Assembly: GCA_963205525.1 (NCBI GenBank)
Contig: CAUJJP010000233.1
Location: forward strand, 1-26,431
DNA: 26,431 nucleotides
Direction of reading: 5' to 3'
Source: Pseudomonadota bacterium
GTDB taxonomy: Bacteria > Pseudomonadota > Gammaproteobacteria > Burkholderiales > Burkholderiaceae
A program made the position numbers and the translations under genes. Below are positions 8,153 through 19,112 of this stretch, one piece after another. Within the stretch, counting starts at the first letter, position 1; each line of letters starts with the position of its first letter. Below the pieces are notes generated by a model. It was not told where the DNA came from. It made no database searches and was given only the letters and a program-made list of their open reading frames with translations.

Positions 8153-8959
8153 ATGAGCGTGGCATCGTCCAAGGTCGAGATCGACCGCATGAGCTACCGC
8201 TACTGGGTCGAACGTGACCAGCGCGAGTTCGTCGCCTTCGCCGACGTCTCGCTCGACATCGCCGAGGGCGAGTTCATCTGCATCTGCGGCCCCAGCGGCT
8301 GCGGCAAGACGACGCTGCTCAACGTGATGGCGGGGCTGCTGACCTATGACGACGGCTCGCTGCGAGTCGGCGGCGTGCGTGTCAACGGACCCGGCGTCAG
8401 CCGCTCGATGGTCTTCCAGCACGCCAGCCTGCTGCCCTGGCGTACGGTGGCCGGCAACGTGCGCTACGGCATGGAGATGCAGCGCCGCTTCGACCGCCAG
8501 ACGATGGATGAGCGAACCGACCGCTTCGTCAAGCTGGTCGGCCTCGCGGGATTCGAGCACCGCTACCCGGCCGAGCTCTCCGGCGGCATGCAGCAGCGCG
8601 TCAACCTGGCGCGCGCGCTCGCCACCGATCCCGAGGTGCTGCTGATGGACGAACCCTTTGCTGCCCTGGATGCGCAGACGCGCGAGTTCATGCAGTCCGA
8701 GCTGCTCAAGATCTGGGCCCGCGCCGGCAAGACGGTGGTCTTCATCACCCACCAGATCGACGAGGCGGTCTACCTCGCCGACCGCGTCATCGTGATGGGC
8801 ACGCGACCGGGCCGCATTAAGGGCGAGTTCACGATCCCGTTCGAGCGTCCGCGCACGCTTGCCCTCAAGCGCGACTCCGAGTTCCTCGACCTCAGCGACC
8901 GCATCTGGCGCCTGATCGAGGAGGAGGCTGGCCGCATCAACGTTGTCACCACCCAATGA
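8153..8959 (+). CDS. ABC transporter ATP-binding protein (SsuB/TauB/NitT type)
   Basis: A 268-residue ATPase of the nitrate/sulfonate/taurine importer class. Motifs: Walker A GPSGCGKT (46-53), Q-loop Gln89, signature LSGGMQQR (142-149), Walker B LLMDEP (163-168) and switch His200. It starts at ATG 8153 behind AGGAGA. The open frame further upstream overlaps the FAH gene and is not homologous. The ATGA overlap with the permease gene shows translational coupling. It would energise uptake of an aromatic or other organic anion at the inner membrane. No binding-protein gene is next to it; the matching type is at 23833-24885. Confidence 0.94.
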   Translation: MSVASSKVEIDRMSYRYWVERDQREFVAFADVSLDIAEGEFICICGPSGCGKTTLLNVMAGLLTYDDGSLRVGGVRVNGPGVSRSMVFQHASLLPWRTVAGNVRYGMEMQRRFDRQTMDERTDRFVKLVGLAGFEHRYPAELSGGMQQRVNLARALATDPEVLLMDEPFAALDAQTREFMQSELLKIWARAGKTVVFITHQIDEAVYLADRVIVMGTRPGRIKGEFTIPFERPRTLALKRDSEFLDLSDRIWRLIEEEAGRINVVTTQ

Positions 8960-9792
8960 GCACGAGCACCGCCATGATCGCTCCGCAAGCCGCTGCCGTT
9001 GCGCCGGTGCAGGCCCGACGCCGATCCTTCTGGCGTGAGCACGAGGGTCCGCTGCTGGCCTCCGTCGCCATCGCCTGCGTCGTCCTGGTCTGGCAACTCG
9101 CCTGGAGCCTAGGCTGGATCTCGCCGCTGTTCTTCAGCGGCCCCTCTGCCATCGCCGCCAAGTTCGTCGAGCTCGTGGCCAGCGGCGAGCTGCAGAGCAA
9201 CGCCTTATTCAGTGGCCGCAGCTTTCTCGCCGGCTTCGTGCTGGCGGTACTGTTCGGCGTGCCCATGGGCATCCTGATCGGCTGGTACCGGCGCCTGAAC
9301 CTTGCGCTGAACCCGCTCATCAACGCCTTCTATGCCACGCCGCGCATCGCGCTGTACCCGCTCATCATCATCTGGTTCGGTATCGGCAGCGGATCGGCCA
9401 TCTTCCTGGTCTTTCTCGCCTCGACGATGCCAATCCTGATCAACACCATCGCCGGCGTGCGCAACATCGATGCCGACCTGCTGCGCGCGGCCCGTGCCTT
9501 CTGCGCCACCGACCGCCAGATCTTCCAGACCGTGGCGCTGCCTTACTCGGTGCCCTTCATCCTCACCGGCGTGCGCCAGGCCGTTGCCCACGGGCTGATC
9601 GCCGTCATCATCGCCGAGCTGATGGCCGGCAACCAGGGCATCGGCTTCATGATCTCCTACGCCGGCCAGACATTTGCCACTGATACCTTGCTGGTCGGGG
9701 TGCTGCTGACCTCGTTCGCCGGCATGGTGCTGGGCTGGCTGACCGAGCGGCTGCAACGCTACTTCCAGCGCTGGCGCCCGCAACGCGACTGA
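8956..9792 (+). CDS. ABC transporter permease (SsuC/TauC type)
   Basis: A 278-residue inner-membrane permease with about six hydrophobic segments. The cytoplasmic EAA loop that docks the ATPase is visible at LLRAARAFCATDRQIFQTVALP, with the typical following segment GVRQAVAHGLIAVIIAELM. The start ATG overlaps the ATPase stop by four bases. Together with the ATPase it forms the membrane part of an NMT1/taurine-type importer, presumably for the substrate of the neighbouring monooxygenase pathway (inferred from context). Confidence 0.93.
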   Translation: MSTSTAMIAPQAAAVAPVQARRRSFWREHEGPLLASVAIACVVLVWQLAWSLGWISPLFFSGPSAIAAKFVELVASGELQSNALFSGRSFLAGFVLAVLFGVPMGILIGWYRRLNLALNPLINAFYATPRIALYPLIIIWFGIGSGSAIFLVFLASTMPILINTIAGVRNIDADLLRAARAFCATDRQIFQTVALPYSVPFILTGVRQAVAHGLIAVIIAELMAGNQGIGFMISYAGQTFATDTLLVGVLLTSFAGMVLGWLTERLQRYFQRWRPQRD

Positions 9793-9878
9793 AGCCTTCG
9801 TACGGCACAGCCTGCCGGAGGACCTGCACCGCCGAGGACTCCGACGCGCTCGCACCGACCTCCCCTGCTGGAGTGACG

Positions 9879-10973
9879 ATGAACCCGACCCACACTTCCG
9901 CGACCGCCGTCGACCCGCGCGAGCTCCGTCAGGTGCTCTCGACCTTCGTCACCGGGGTGACCGTGGTCACCACCGTCGACGCCGAGGGCTGCCGCCACGG
10001 CGTCACCGCCAACTCCTTCAACTCGGTGTCGCTGGACCCACCGCTGGTGCTCTGGAGTCAGGCGTTGAAGGCGTTCAGCCATCCCGCCTTCCGCGACGCC
10101 CAGCGCTTCGCGGTCAACATCCTGGCCGATGACCAGATCGGGCTTTCCAACCGCTTCGCGCGTGCCGGCGAGGACAAGTTCGCCGGCACTCCGGTGACCG
10201 ATGGCCTGGGTGGCGTGCCGCTGATCGACGGTTGCGCGGCCTACCTGGAATGCCGTCGCCATGCCTCTCACGAGGCCGGTGACCACATGATCTTCATCGG
10301 CCACGTCGATCGCATCGCGCGCAGCGGACGGCGGCCCCTGGCCTTCGGTGGTGGCCGCTACCTGATCGCGCAGCCGCACGATTTCGGCCGCCTGTCGCTC
10401 GACGAGGTGAACGCCAACCGCAAGCGGCTGCACGCCATCCGGCTGGCTACCCACGTAGCGGTCGAACTCGCCGGCCGGCTGGACGAAACGATAGGCGTTG
10501 CCGTCTGGGGTACGCATGGTCCGACGATGTTGCACTGGGAGCCGTCCAGCCGGCCGGTGAGCCTGAACCTGCGGCCGGGAGCCGTGCTGCCGGTGCTGGG
10601 TTCGGCAACCGGCCGCGTGTTCGCAGCCTGGATGGCCGACGCGGAGCTCGCGCCGCTGGCGCAAGCCGAGATCGAGCTCGCAGGCGGTGACGGCAGCAAG
10701 GCTTTGACCACGCTGCAGGACTTGCGCGAGACGGTGCGGCGCGACGGCATGGCGGTACTGGACCAGGTCTCCAGCTTCGTCGACCGCAGCGAGGTCCCGG
10801 TGGCTGCTCTGAGCGTGCCGGTGCTCGATCGCCAGGGCGCGATCCTGCTGGCGCTGACCGTGCTGGCCGAAAGCGGGTGCCTGGACTGCGGACCTGATGC
10901 CGCGGTTCCGATCGCGCTGCGCGCCTGCGCCGAAGAAATCCGACGCCACCTGCACGCGCACGATCTGGATTGA
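9879..10973 (+). CDS. flavin reductase with C-terminal IclR-type ligand-binding domain
   Basis: A 364-residue fusion. Residues about 14-165 are a flavin reductase domain of the HpaC type (STFVTGVTVVTT, flavin patch GVTANSFNSVSLDPPL at 41-56, GDHMIFIGHV at 134-143). Residues about 190-355 resemble an IclR effector domain without a DNA-binding domain (HVAVELAGRLDETIGVAVW, LRPGAVLPVLGSATGRVFAAW, PVAALSVPVLDRQG). HpaC itself is about 170 residues. The reductase (C1) of Acinetobacter 4-hydroxyphenylacetate hydroxylase also has a regulatory C-terminal domain that makes reduction respond to the aromatic substrate. I infer the same kind of control here, with the HpaB-type enzyme at 3764-5239 as partner. 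Start: ATG 9879, five bases after GGAG; a GTG at 9873 overlaps that GGAG. Confidence 0.88.
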   Translation: MNPTHTSATAVDPRELRQVLSTFVTGVTVVTTVDAEGCRHGVTANSFNSVSLDPPLVLWSQALKAFSHPAFRDAQRFAVNILADDQIGLSNRFARAGEDKFAGTPVTDGLGGVPLIDGCAAYLECRRHASHEAGDHMIFIGHVDRIARSGRRPLAFGGGRYLIAQPHDFGRLSLDEVNANRKRLHAIRLATHVAVELAGRLDETIGVAVWGTHGPTMLHWEPSSRPVSLNLRPGAVLPVLGSATGRVFAAWMADAELAPLAQAEIELAGGDGSKALTTLQDLRETVRRDGMAVLDQVSSFVDRSEVPVAALSVPVLDRQGAILLALTVLAESGCLDCGPDAAVPIALRACAEEIRRHLHAHDLD

Positions 10974-11021
10974 TCAGGGGCGCTGTGCGCAAGCTCTGGC
11001 TGAACCAAGGGCAGGCAGCGT

Positions 11022-11102
11022 GTGCACCACAGCGAGCCCGTGACGGCGTGGCTGGCCGAGCACGAGCCGGAGACTGAGGAGTATTTCCTGCCCAGCGTCA
11101 GC
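11022..11102 (+). pseudogene. IS630-family transposase remnant
   Basis: The frame from 11022 encodes VHHSEPVTAWLAEHEPETEE followed by YFLPSVS. This closely follows the conserved C-terminal DDE region of IS630 transposases (xHHSKxVxAWLAEH, acidic stretch, FYLPSYSPELNP). The similarity stops at the point where YSPELNP is expected, and a stop codon lies six codons upstream, so only a fragment of about 80 bases survives. It marks an old insertion or rearrangement just past the end of the reductase operon, at the border between the aromatic block and the porin/peptide-transporter block. Confidence 0.6.
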
Positions 11103-11402
11103 TGCGGCTCGGGTCCGGTGCGATGTCCTGTTCGGTTCCGAAGCGGTCTTCGTGATCTTGGCTCAGAGGCCTGCCAGGCGGCAAGCTGTGATGGCTGCGG
11201 CGAAGCAACGGTGCAGCACAGTGCGACTGCCCGATCGAATCGAAAGCGCAGCCAGACCCGGCAAGCTCCGCTTCGGTGAGTGGTTTGCGGCTCGGCGCCT
11301 CGAATCCCGGTCGACGGAGAAGACCTCTGCAGCCTGGAGCGAACTGCGCAGTGAGACCCTCAGCTGCATCCCCTGCATCTCTTGATCGCGGGTAAGTTCC
11401 AG

Positions 11403-11431
11403 GTTAGATACTTGATTAAGTCAAATAAAAT
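11403..11431 (+). promoter_or_regulatory. porin promoter region with MarR-like palindrome
   Basis: TTGATTAAGTCAA at 11412-11424 is an imperfect palindrome (TTGA/TCAA arms, five-base centre). TAAAAT at 11426-11431 is a good -10 candidate, while the matching -35 (GTTAGA near 11403) is weak. On the opposite strand the palindrome reads TTGACTTAATCAA, 11 of 13 bases identical to the site at 19041-19053. A regulator bound here would block the promoter. Confidence 0.45.
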
Positions 11432-11493
11432 GGCAAGTGTGCAGAGTCACTCTGCGCACTCGCTTCAACGACCACACCCGTCCAGGGACACGC

Positions 11494-12477
11494 ATGAAAT
11501 CCACACATCTTGTCGGCATCGCTGGCCTCGCTACCGGTCTGACCACCATGCTCGCCGCATCCGGTGCGATGGCCCAGGCCGCTTCCGCGGTCACCGTCTA
11601 CGGCCGCCTCAACACCACCGTCGAATCGCAGAAGACCGGCAGCGCCGGGCGCAGCACCGAGATGGTGAACAACTCCTCGCGCTGGGGCCTGCGCGGCACC
11701 GAGGATCTGGGCGACGGACTCAAGGCCTTCTTCCGCATGGAAAGCGGTTTCGATTCCACCACCGGCATGGCGGCGGCCACCTTCTGGGGGCGAGATGTCT
11801 ACCTGGGATTGGAAGGCGACTTCGGTCGGCTGCGCTTGGGCAACATGACCAACATCACCTACCTGACCTCTGCCGACTACGTCAGCCTGCACAACCACGA
11901 CACGGGTACCTCGTCGGATGCACTGTTCGGCTTCGGCGTCAATTTCGGCGCGAAGGCCAACACGATCGCCTACCGCACGCCCAGTTTTGGCGGGCTGCGC
12001 GCCGAGATCTCATACGCGCTGAAGGAGACCGGTCCGACCGGGTCGACCAACGCAACGCTGGAGTACAGCGCCGGCAAGCTCGAGCTTGGTCTCGGGTTCG
12101 CCGACCGTGGCGATAACGACTTGCTTGTGCTGCGCGCGCTCTATGCCTTCGGCCCGTTCACCGTTGGCGGATATGTCGAACGCGACGACTACGCGGGTGC
12201 CCGGCGAACCAACTTGCGGCTCGTGGGTGCGTACAGCTTCGGTGCATCCGAGCTGCACCTGAATGTCGGCCGTGCCGGCAACCGCGGCGGCATTGACGAC
12301 ACCGGTGCGACACAGGCCACGCTGGGCTACAACTACAACCTGTCGCGACGCACCAAGGTCTACGCCTACTACACCCGTCTGGCCAACGACGACAACGCCA
12401 CCTACGCAGCCTTTGGCGCACCGGCGGCCGGCGATTCGCAGAGCTCGCTCGCCCTGGGCATTCGCCACAACTTCTGA
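11494..12477 (+). CDS. Gram-negative general porin (Porin_4 family, OmpC-like)
   Basis: A 327-residue outer-membrane porin of the betaproteobacterial trimeric 16-strand type. The signal peptide covers about residues 1-27 (cleavage at AMA-QA). The mature start SAVTVYGRLNTTVE is typical, as are SSRWGLRGTEDLGDGLKAFF, VYLGLEGDFGRLRLGN and the C-terminal Phe (IRHNF) needed for BAM-dependent insertion. It lacks the MarR gene's orientation and stands alone with its own promoter. The ATG at 11494 is chosen because the signal peptide starts there; an open frame reaches 11437 but adds a non-signal tail. It probably lets the substrate of the neighbouring transporters enter the periplasm. Confidence 0.94.
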   Translation: MKSTHLVGIAGLATGLTTMLAASGAMAQAASAVTVYGRLNTTVESQKTGSAGRSTEMVNNSSRWGLRGTEDLGDGLKAFFRMESGFDSTTGMAAATFWGRDVYLGLEGDFGRLRLGNMTNITYLTSADYVSLHNHDTGTSSDALFGFGVNFGAKANTIAYRTPSFGGLRAEISYALKETGPTGSTNATLEYSAGKLELGLGFADRGDNDLLVLRALYAFGPFTVGGYVERDDYAGARRTNLRLVGAYSFGASELHLNVGRAGNRGGIDDTGATQATLGYNYNLSRRTKVYAYYTRLANDDNATYAAFGAPAAGDSQSSLALGIRHNF

Positions 12478-12642
12478 TCGATTGGGAAGCGTTCGGTGCG
12501 ACCGGCTCGGAAGCCGGCGCGCCGGCAGTTGAGGAAGCAAGAAACATCCTCGCAAGTACGATGTGGCTCGGTCGATGGGGATCGGTCCTGGCAGTCCTTC
12601 GCTTGTTGGCCCACCCTGGACCGGGCTGCGCCCGACCCGCCA

Positions 12643-12660
12643 TCGGGCTTGCAAGCCCGA
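12643..12660. repeat. 18-bp perfect palindrome
   Basis: TCGGGCTTGCAAGCCCGA is a perfect 18-bp palindrome. A smaller hairpin, CGGGC-TGC-GCCCG (12622-12634), lies just before it. Such GGGCTTGCAAGCCC units look like REP-type palindromic elements, but a single copy in this window cannot prove that. Confidence 0.55.
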
Positions 12661-12674
12661 CGGCCCTCGCCAGG

Positions 12675-12705
12675 CGAATCACAGTCCGCAGAGGGCTGTG
12701 ATTCG
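12675..12705. terminator. strong stem-loop, candidate bidirectional terminator
   Basis: CGAATCACAGTCC (12675-12687) pairs with GGGCTGTGATTCG (12693-12705) around the loop GCAGA. The stem is 13 bp with one G-U pair in RNA. No U-tract follows on either side, so it is not a classical intrinsic terminator. Its location between the convergent porin and marR genes makes a role in 3'-end formation likely; it could also be part of a palindromic repeat with the neighbouring 18-bp palindrome. Confidence 0.45.
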
Positions 12706-12823
12706 TCCGGGCTCGCCCCCCCGCGCGGGTCAAGGCAACTTGGGACGGCCCGGCGCTTCCTTGAGTGGGCCATGGGGCCACAGGTCGGATGGCGAGCCGC
12801 AGGCAGTCCGGCCGTGGGCGTGC

Positions 12824-13396
12824 TCAGGTGCGGATGCGTTCCTCGGCGAGCATCGTACGACCAGCCTCGGCCAGCTTGTCGAGCGCCCGATGCAGTACAT
12901 CCTTCTCGCTGCGCGTCAGGCTGGCCAATTGGCGCTCCTGGCGCCGGACCGCCTCGCCGAACATGCGTCGGTACAGTGCCCTTCCCTCGGTGGTGAGCGA
13001 CAGTTGCACAGAGCGGCCGTCGTTGCGGTCCGCTTCGCCGCACACCAAGCCGCGAGCCACCAGGCCGGAGATGGTGCGGCTGGCCTGGGCGAGCTGGATG
13101 TCGACCTCCAGTGCCAGCCGCGCCAGCGGCAGCGGGGCGTCGGTATAGAGATTGCCCATCAGCCACCATTCGACCGCGGTGATCCTGTGTGAGCGCAGAA
13201 AACTCAAATAGGTAGGCTTGGTGCAGTAGTAGCTGGCCTTCACGAGCCGAAACGTTATCAGGTCGCGAAAGCTCCTGGGCGTCTTGTTTTGGGCCGTCGA
13301 TTCGGCAGTGAATTTCGCCGCGTTCGTGACAGAGCTGTCAATGGTCGCGACGCTGTCGGGCACGCGCCGGCGGGTGGCAGTCTTGCGGGCTGGCAT
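12824..13396 (-). CDS. MarR-family transcriptional regulator
   Basis: A 190-residue protein with a MarR winged helix: recognition region ALEVDIQLAQASRTISGLVARGLV (about residues 96-118), wing EADRNDGRSVQLSLTTEG (121-138) and flanking dimerisation helices. An Arg/Thr-rich tail of about 45 residues precedes the domain. The start at ATG 13396 has no obvious ribosome site, and a later GTG start inside the tail is possible. It lies 59 bases after the last transporter gene on the same strand, so it may be the distal gene of the dpp-type operon. It is the best candidate to bind the TTGAC-type palindromes before the porin and between dppA and the ThDP enzyme gene. Confidence 0.9.
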   Translation of the reverse strand: MPARKTATRRRVPDSVATIDSSVTNAAKFTAESTAQNKTPRSFRDLITFRLVKASYYCTKPTYLSFLRSHRITAVEWWLMGNLYTDAPLPLARLALEVDIQLAQASRTISGLVARGLVCGEADRNDGRSVQLSLTTEGRALYRRMFGEAVRRQERQLASLTRSEKDVLHRALDKLAEAGRTMLAEERIRT

Positions 13397-13455
13397 GGCT
13401 GTCTGTGATGTGCAGCGGGGGGGCGGATTCTGGCGCTATCGACCTGTGCGTCCCT

Positions 13456-14618
13456 TCAGGGACGGACTGCGCCCAGGATGCCCTCAGGCAGGCAATCTGG
13501 AGAATCCTCGTGCGATGAGGGACGGACCGCGGTGGACGATCCGCCCGGGAGAATGAAGGAGGCCCCTGACGGCGCGCCGTCTTGCTGTGCGGTGAGCTTC
13601 TCGGCGCGGACGACGGAGACCACTGCTTCGCTGCTGTGCAGATGGCACGCAGCCCAGCGCCCTGGCGTGATCTCGGTCAACGCAGGCGCCTGTTCGCGAC
13701 AGCGTGCGCTGGCCTGCGGGCAGCGCGGGTGGAAGTGGCAACCCGACGGTGGTGTCAGCGGCGAAGGGATCTCGCCCTGCAGCGCAACGAAGGCCTTGCG
13801 TCGTGCGTCCAGTCGCGGCACGCCGGCGAGCAGCGCCTGCGTGTACGGATGTGCCGGCTCGCGGTACAAGGCCTCGGTGGGGCCCGATTCGACGATGCGG
13901 CCGAGGTACATCACGACCACCCGGTCGGCGATGTGGTGCACGACGCTCAGGTCGTGACTGATGAACAGGTAGGTGAGCCGGCGCTGCTCGCGCAGGTCCA
14001 TGAACAGGTTCAGCACCTGGGCCTGGATCGAGACGTCGAGCGCGGCGACCGATTCGTCGCACACCAGCAGCTGCGGTTGCACCGACAGCGCGCGTGCGAT
14101 GCCGACGCGAGCGCGCTGGCCGCCAGAGAACTGGTGCGGAAAACGCTCCATCAGCGCGGAGTCGAGTCCGACCTGTCGGAACAGCGCGGCCACCTGCTCG
14201 CGCGCGTCGCGCCGCGCCACCAGGCCGTGGATCACGGCGCCTTCGGCGACCGCGTCGGCCACGCGCAGACGCGGATTCAGCGATGCATGCGGGTCCTGGA
14301 ACACCATTTGCACGGCAAGTCCGACACGGCGTTGCTCGACCGCGGAGAGACCGTTGATGTCGCGGCCCTCCCACAGCCGGCGGCCGGAATCGCTGGCGTG
14401 CAGACCCGCGGCGATGCGCCCGAGCGTGGATTTGCCGCAGCCGGACTCGCCGACGAGGCCGACCACTTCGCCCGGCGCGAGCGCCAGATCGACCGGATGC
14501 ACGGCGTGCACGCGATCCCTGGGCGCGCGCCGGGTCAAGGCGCCGCCGACGCGTTCGACCAGGCCGAGCGGGCGCGTGAAGCTCTTGCTGACGCCGTCGA
14601 GTTGAAGCAATGGGGTCG

Positions 14619-14622
<4 letters not shown>
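13456..14622 (-). CDS. dipeptide-type ABC transporter ATP-binding protein (DppF/OppF type)
   Basis: A 388-residue ATPase of the peptide/nickel importer class. Motifs: Walker A GESGCGKST (58-66), signature FSGGQRAR (165-172), Walker B LLVCDES (185-191, Ser in place of Pro) and the oligopeptide domain with HPYTQALL. The four-Cys pattern at about 295, 301, 308 and 326 (SGCHFHPRC, ARC, AAC) is typical of DppF/OppF. After about residue 333 comes a tail of roughly 55 residues rich in Ser, Pro and Gly that I cannot match to the family. The start ATG overlaps the stop of the preceding ATPase by four bases. Confidence 0.92.
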
Positions 14623-15478
<856 letters not shown>

Positions 15479-15482
<4 letters not shown>

Positions 15483-16372
15483 TTGCGCAGCCTCGGGTTG
15501 AGCACGTCGCTGAGCTGGTCGGCCACCATATTGATGCTCAGCACCGCGATCAGCAGCGCGAGGCCGGGGAAGAAGCTCATCCAGTAGTGGCCCGAGAGCA
15601 TGTAGGCGTAGCCGTTGGACACCAGCAGCCCGAGCGAGGGTTCGGTGATCGGCAGGCCCAGGCCCAGGAACGACAGGGTGGCCTCGAGCCCGATCGCGAT
15701 CGCGATCTGCACCGTGGCCACCACCAGCAGCGGCGGCATGCAGTTGGGCAGCACGTGGCGGAACATCACGCGCGCATGCGAGTTCTGAAGCCCGCGCGCG
15801 GCCTCGACGTACTCCTTCTTGAGCTCGACCATCGCCGAGCTGCGCACGGTGCGCGCGTAGAAGGTCCATTGCACGAGCACGAGGGCGAGGATGATCTTGT
15901 CGGCCCCCTTGCCGAACAGCGCCAGAAAGATCAGCGCGATCAGGATCGACGGGAACGACAGCTGCGTGTCGGCCAGCCGCATGATCACGCTGTCGACGGC
16001 GCCGCCCGCGTAGGCGGCCACCAACCCGAGCGCGGTGCCGATGACGAACGCGAACACGGTGCACACGACACCGACGAAGAGGCTGATGCGCAGCCCGTAG
16101 AGGATGGCCGAGAGCATGTCGCGCCCCTGCTCGTCGGTGCCCAGCCAGTAGGTGCGCTGGCTGTCGTCGCCCGCCTGCGCGCCCGGCGGCAGCCGCGCGT
16201 CGAGCACCGAGAGCTGCTGCAGGTCGTAGGGGTTCTGCGGTGCGATCCAGGGGGCGAGCAGCGACAGCGCGGCGACGAGCACGAACACCGCGAGTCCGCC
16301 GACGGCGATGCGGCTCGAGCAGAAGTCGCGCCAGAGCTGGCGCAGCGGCGATTCGGTGGCGGTGGCGCTCAT
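15479..16372 (-). CDS. dipeptide-type ABC transporter permease (DppC type)
   Basis: A 297-residue inner-membrane permease. The DppC-type N-terminal helix (IAVGGLAVFVLVAALSLLAP) is followed by the periplasmic motif YWLGTDEQGRDMLSAILYG. The EAA loop is at KKEYVEAARGLQNSHARVMFRHVLPN, and the conserved GLEATLSFLGLGLP follows. The ATG at 16372 is fixed by a four-base overlap with the DppB-type gene and by the family N-terminus. A longer open frame upstream is only the other-frame shadow of the DppB gene. Confidence 0.93.
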
Positions 16373-17346
16373 CGCGAAGAACCCTCCAGGGTGATGCGCG
16401 GATCGAGCACCGAGTAGAGGACGTCGACCACGAGGTTGATCAGCAGGTACATCAGCACCACGAACAGCAGATAGCCGACGACCACCGGACGGTCGAGCGC
16501 GTTGATCGAGTCGATCAGCAGCTTGCCCATGCCGGGCCAGCCGAAGATCGTCTCGGTGACAACCGAGAAGGCGATGATCCCGCCGAAGTTGATGCCGGTG
16601 ACGGTGACGATGGGGATCAGGATGTTCTTCAGCACGTGCACGCCGACCAGCCGCCATTCCGACACACCTTTGGCGCGCGCAAACTTCACGTAGTCCATCA
16701 GCATCGCCTCGCGCGTCGCGGCGCGGGCAAGCCGGATGATCATCGCGGCGTTGAACAGCGCCAGGTTGAGCGCCGGCAGGGCCAGGAACTCGAGTCCTTT
16801 GGCGTTGAGAAAGCTCACCTGCATGCCCAGCAGCTCGGTCGTCGGGCCGCGGCCGTTGGACGGTAGCCAGCCGAGCTGGACCGCGAAGACCATGATCAGC
16901 ATGAGGCCGATCCAGAAGGTCGGCAGGCTGAACCCGAGCGTCGAGAACACCGTGATCGCGCGGCCGACGGGCCGCTCGGGCCGCAGGCCGGCGAGCAGTC
17001 CCAGCGGCAGCCCGATGACGACTGCGATCAGCATCGCCGCACAGGCCAGCTCCATCGTCGCCACCAGGCGGCTGCCGATCAGGTCGGCCACCGGCAAGCC
17101 GGTGGCGAACGAGCGGCCCAGGCTGCCGTGCAGCAGCCGGTTGGCGAAGTCGAAGTACTGCTGCAGCGCCGAGCGGTCGAGCCCGAGCGCCGCCATCATC
17201 TGGGTGCGCATCTCGGGCGTGACGCTGTCGGGGATCATGATAGACGCCGGGTCGCCGACAACGTAGATGCCCATGAACACCAGCACCGACATGATCCACA
17301 GCACGACCAGGCCCTCGCCCAGCCGGCGCAGCAGGAAGCCCGACAT
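16369..17346 (-). CDS. dipeptide-type ABC transporter permease (DppB type)
   Basis: A 325-residue permease. The N-terminus LLRRLGEGLVVLWIMSVLVFMG is typical of DppB, followed by GDPAS and LGLDRSALQQY. The EAA loop is at MDYVKFARAKGVSEWRLVGVHVLKN, and the C-terminal VLYSVLDPRI motif is present. Only three bases separate it from the binding-protein stop, and it overlaps the DppC-type gene by four, so translation of the membrane subunits is coupled. Confidence 0.94.
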   Translation of the reverse strand: MSGFLLRRLGEGLVVLWIMSVLVFMGIYVVGDPASIMIPDSVTPEMRTQMMAALGLDRSALQQYFDFANRLLHGSLGRSFATGLPVADLIGSRLVATMELACAAMLIAVVIGLPLGLLAGLRPERPVGRAITVFSTLGFSLPTFWIGLMLIMVFAVQLGWLPSNGRGPTTELLGMQVSFLNAKGLEFLALPALNLALFNAAMIIRLARAATREAMLMDYVKFARAKGVSEWRLVGVHVLKNILIPIVTVTGINFGGIIAFSVVTETIFGWPGMGKLLIDSINALDRPVVVGYLLFVVLMYLLINLVVDVLYSVLDPRITLEGSSR

Positions 17347-17349
17347 GGC

Positions 17350-18921
<1,572 letters not shown>

Positions 18922-18989
18922 GAGGCTGCTTTCGGGAGGTTGTACGGGTAGCGAGTGGAAGGGTCTGTCTGAAAGGGGTCGAAAGGGGT

Positions 18990-19053
18990 TCAACTAGTTG
19001 ACAACATCAATGATCAAGGTCAAGATTGTCAAATCGATAGATGACTTAGTCAA
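18990..19053. promoter_or_regulatory. divergent control region with repeated TTGAC half-sites
   Basis: This AT-rich stretch has several nested repeats: the 12-bp perfect palindrome TCAACTAGTTGA (18990-19001), TTGACAA (18998-19004) paired with TTGTCAA (19026-19032) over a 21-base spacer, and TGACTTAGTCA (19042-19052), a palindrome around one central base. The last one resembles the site before the porin. For the leftward importer operon, TTGACT (19053-19048 on the minus strand) and GACAAT 17 bases later are plausible -35/-10 boxes. The half-sites suit a MarR-family repressor controlling both directions. Confidence 0.55.
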
Positions 19054-19112
19054 CTGTTTGGTGCTCGGTAGAAACGCGATGCCGAGCGCCGCTTATCCCG
19101 AAGGAGCATGAG

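Larger units (their letters stand above)
10974..11493. other. 520-base spacer with IS630 scar and porin promoter
   Basis: Between the reductase and the porin I see no intact gene. The short open frames here lack family features, apart from a 27-residue IS630-like stretch (11022-11102). The last 90 bases are clearly more AT-rich and hold the porin promoter region. The block 11103-11400 shows nothing I recognise. Confidence 0.5.
12478..12823. other. palindrome-rich spacer between convergent porin and marR genes
   Basis: This 346-base spacer has no gene I can support. It carries three strong inverted repeats within 85 bases (12622-12705), described separately. With genes converging on it from both sides, it probably ends transcription from both. 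Confidence 0.5.

Noticed and set aside
11287..11313. Sequence resembling a tRNA T-arm (CTCGAATCCCGG)
   Set aside because: No acceptor stem, anticodon arm or CCA end can be placed around it.
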